From: Chloroflexota bacterium
GTDB lineage: Bacteria; Chloroflexota; Dehalococcoidia; E44-bin15
Assembly: GCA_015222405.1 (NCBI GenBank)
Contig: JADFVG010000175.1
Location: 1 to 6,613 of the forward strand
Length of the DNA stretch: 6,613 nucleotides
Direction: 5' to 3'
This document shows, piece after piece, positions 5,839-6,613 of this stretch; position 1 is the first letter of the stretch; the number at the start of each line of letters is the position of its first letter. The notes below the pieces were generated by a model. That model saw nothing but the letters and a program-made list of their open reading frames with translations. It was not told the origin of the DNA and made no database searches. Made by a program: the position numbers and the translations under genes.

Positions 5839-6613
5839 CTATTGGGAATCGCTTTGGCGCTGCCTGACCCAAGGCACGAAGGATGAGACAAAGGAGAGTA
5901 GGCCCAAGCCCATGATAATGGCTGCAGGCACGATGAAGCCCATCGATAGATCCTTGATTCCTGATGAAGCCAGATCGCACAATAGCCTGTCTATCGTTGC
6001 CGGCACATCCGCGATGTTCTCTGTAATAGCGTCGGTAACTCTGCTGGGCGCCATAGAGTATACCACGGAGAAAATCACGACCAGCGGCAGCCCGGAAAAG
6101 AACATGGTGCCACCAACCCAGCGCAGAATCTTCTTCAATCGGTGCAGGTTCAACAGGACGATAATTCCCAGCACCGCCACCATTGCCACATAGAACGCAG
6201 CCTGAGGGATATCGACAATACGTTTAATAATCTGTCTCGGGCTATCAAACTCGTCAAGGAATTGCTCACGAGTCTCACCCTCGTCTTTCGCCTCGTCAAT
6301 AAGATCGAGTGTATCAGGCGCTTGCTCAATATTGGCATCGACAAATGCCATAGCGTCGCTCATAAACTGCTCTTTTAGGGTATTGCGGTCCAGATCGCCG
6401 GGGATGCACTCTGGTAGCACTCCCTGAGTGACTAAAGACAAGTCGGGCACTTGGCCAGGCTGGCAATCAGGCAGGGTATCGACCTTGTGGTCCAGGAAAG
6501 CCATGACGATAGAATGAGCGCCTTGCTTGGCAGGCCTGAGGTCAATGGTCATATCGAGATCGTCTGTGTCAGAGCGGAGCCAGGGGAATAAATTGTCTAA
6601 CAACGATTCAACC
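5839..6613 (-). CDS. Uncharacterised multi-pass membrane protein, C-terminal part, cut by right edge
   Basis: The frame is open from the right edge to TAG at 5839 (about 257 visible residues). A TTG at 6603 could start it, but the frame continues as V-E-S to the edge and the sequence opens mid-domain, so a longer protein is more likely. The first 130 or so residues are soluble and acidic, with WLRSDTDDLDMTIDLRP near the start, two cysteines in parallel settings (PDCQPG and PECIPG, about 19 residues apart), then QAPDTLDL. Three hydrophobic segments follow: about 137-156 (QAAFYVAMVAVLGIIVLL), 166-187 (GGTMFFSGLPLVVIFSVV) and 225-246 (GFIVPAAIIMGLGLLSFV), with a short basic tail. I recall membrane proteins of this layout (N-terminal span, extracytoplasmic domain with a Cys pair, C-terminal spans) in Chloroflexota, without known function. 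It is not obviously part of the enzyme cluster. Confidence 0.72.
   Translation of the reverse strand, partial: VESLLDNLFPWLRSDTDDLDMTIDLRPAKQGAHSIVMAFLDHKVDTLPDCQPGQVPDLSLVTQGVLPECIPGDLDRNTLKEQFMSDAMAFVDANIEQAPDTLDLIDEAKDEGETREQFLDEFDSPRQIIKRIVDIPQAAFYVAMVAVLGIIVLLNLHRLKKILRWVGGTMFFSGLPLVVIFSVVYSMAPSRVTDAITENIADVPATIDRLLCDLASSGIKDLSMGFIVPAAIIMGLGLLSFVSSFVPWVRQRQSDSQ

Noticed and set aside
6601..6603. TTG as the true start of the membrane protein
   Set aside because: The frame stays open to the window edge, and the visible sequence begins inside a domain, so the gene most likely continues beyond the window.
1..6613. CRISPR arrays, tRNA or rRNA genes, insertion sequences, attachment sites
   Set aside because: No regularly spaced repeats, no tRNA-like cloverleaf, no transposase and no terminal inverted repeats were seen on either strand.

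Overview
The window looks like an accessory catabolic locus from a strictly or facultatively anaerobic bacterium of moderate GC. Five genes lie head to tail on the minus strand. In transcription order (right to left) they are an Rrf2-family iron-sulfur regulator, a zinc-dependent medium-chain alcohol dehydrogenase, two paralogous FAD enzymes of the CrtI/PYROXD2 (phytoene-desaturase-like) family, and the first 79 codons of a tungsten-type aldehyde:ferredoxin oxidoreductase (AOR) that runs off the left edge. A tungsten-type AOR and a bacterial Rrf2/sigma-70 control region point to an anaerobic bacterium. The small Lys-rich gene and the membrane protein on the right resemble proteins I associate with Chloroflexota (Dehalococcoidia/Anaerolineae), but this taxonomic guess is weak.

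Layout: 1-238 AOR start (minus); 239-390 gap with a plausible internal promoter; 391-2016 flavoprotein A (minus); 2078-3796 flavoprotein B (minus); 3863-4951 alcohol dehydrogenase (minus); 5012-5461 Rrf2 regulator (minus); 5462-5576 divergent control region with a consensus sigma-70 promoter and a small palindrome; 5577-5768 small Lys-rich protein (plus); 5769-5838 convergent gap with a hairpin; 5839-6613 C-terminal part of an uncharacterised multi-pass membrane protein (minus), cut by the right edge. Gaps inside the five-gene cluster are 60-66 bp up to flavoprotein A, then 152 bp before the AOR. Each enzyme gene has a strong Shine-Dalgarno sequence, and I see no convincing terminator between them, so an operon is likely.

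How the genes may work together (inference): the two flavoproteins keep the same family landmarks but differ at the dinucleotide-binding loop, which suggests a two-subunit flavoenzyme with unequal subunits. Paired CrtI-like flavoproteins followed by a zinc alcohol dehydrogenase and an aldehyde-oxidising enzyme recall the anaerobic limonene pathway of Castellaniella defragrans. There CtmAB hydroxylates an allylic methyl group without oxygen, and GeoA and GeoB oxidise the alcohol to aldehyde and acid. Here a ferredoxin-linked AOR would replace the aldehyde dehydrogenase. The substrate is unknown, and the link rests on family and gene order, not on an alignment. The Rrf2 protein, with three cysteines suited to an Fe-S cluster, probably controls its own promoter and hence the whole cluster.
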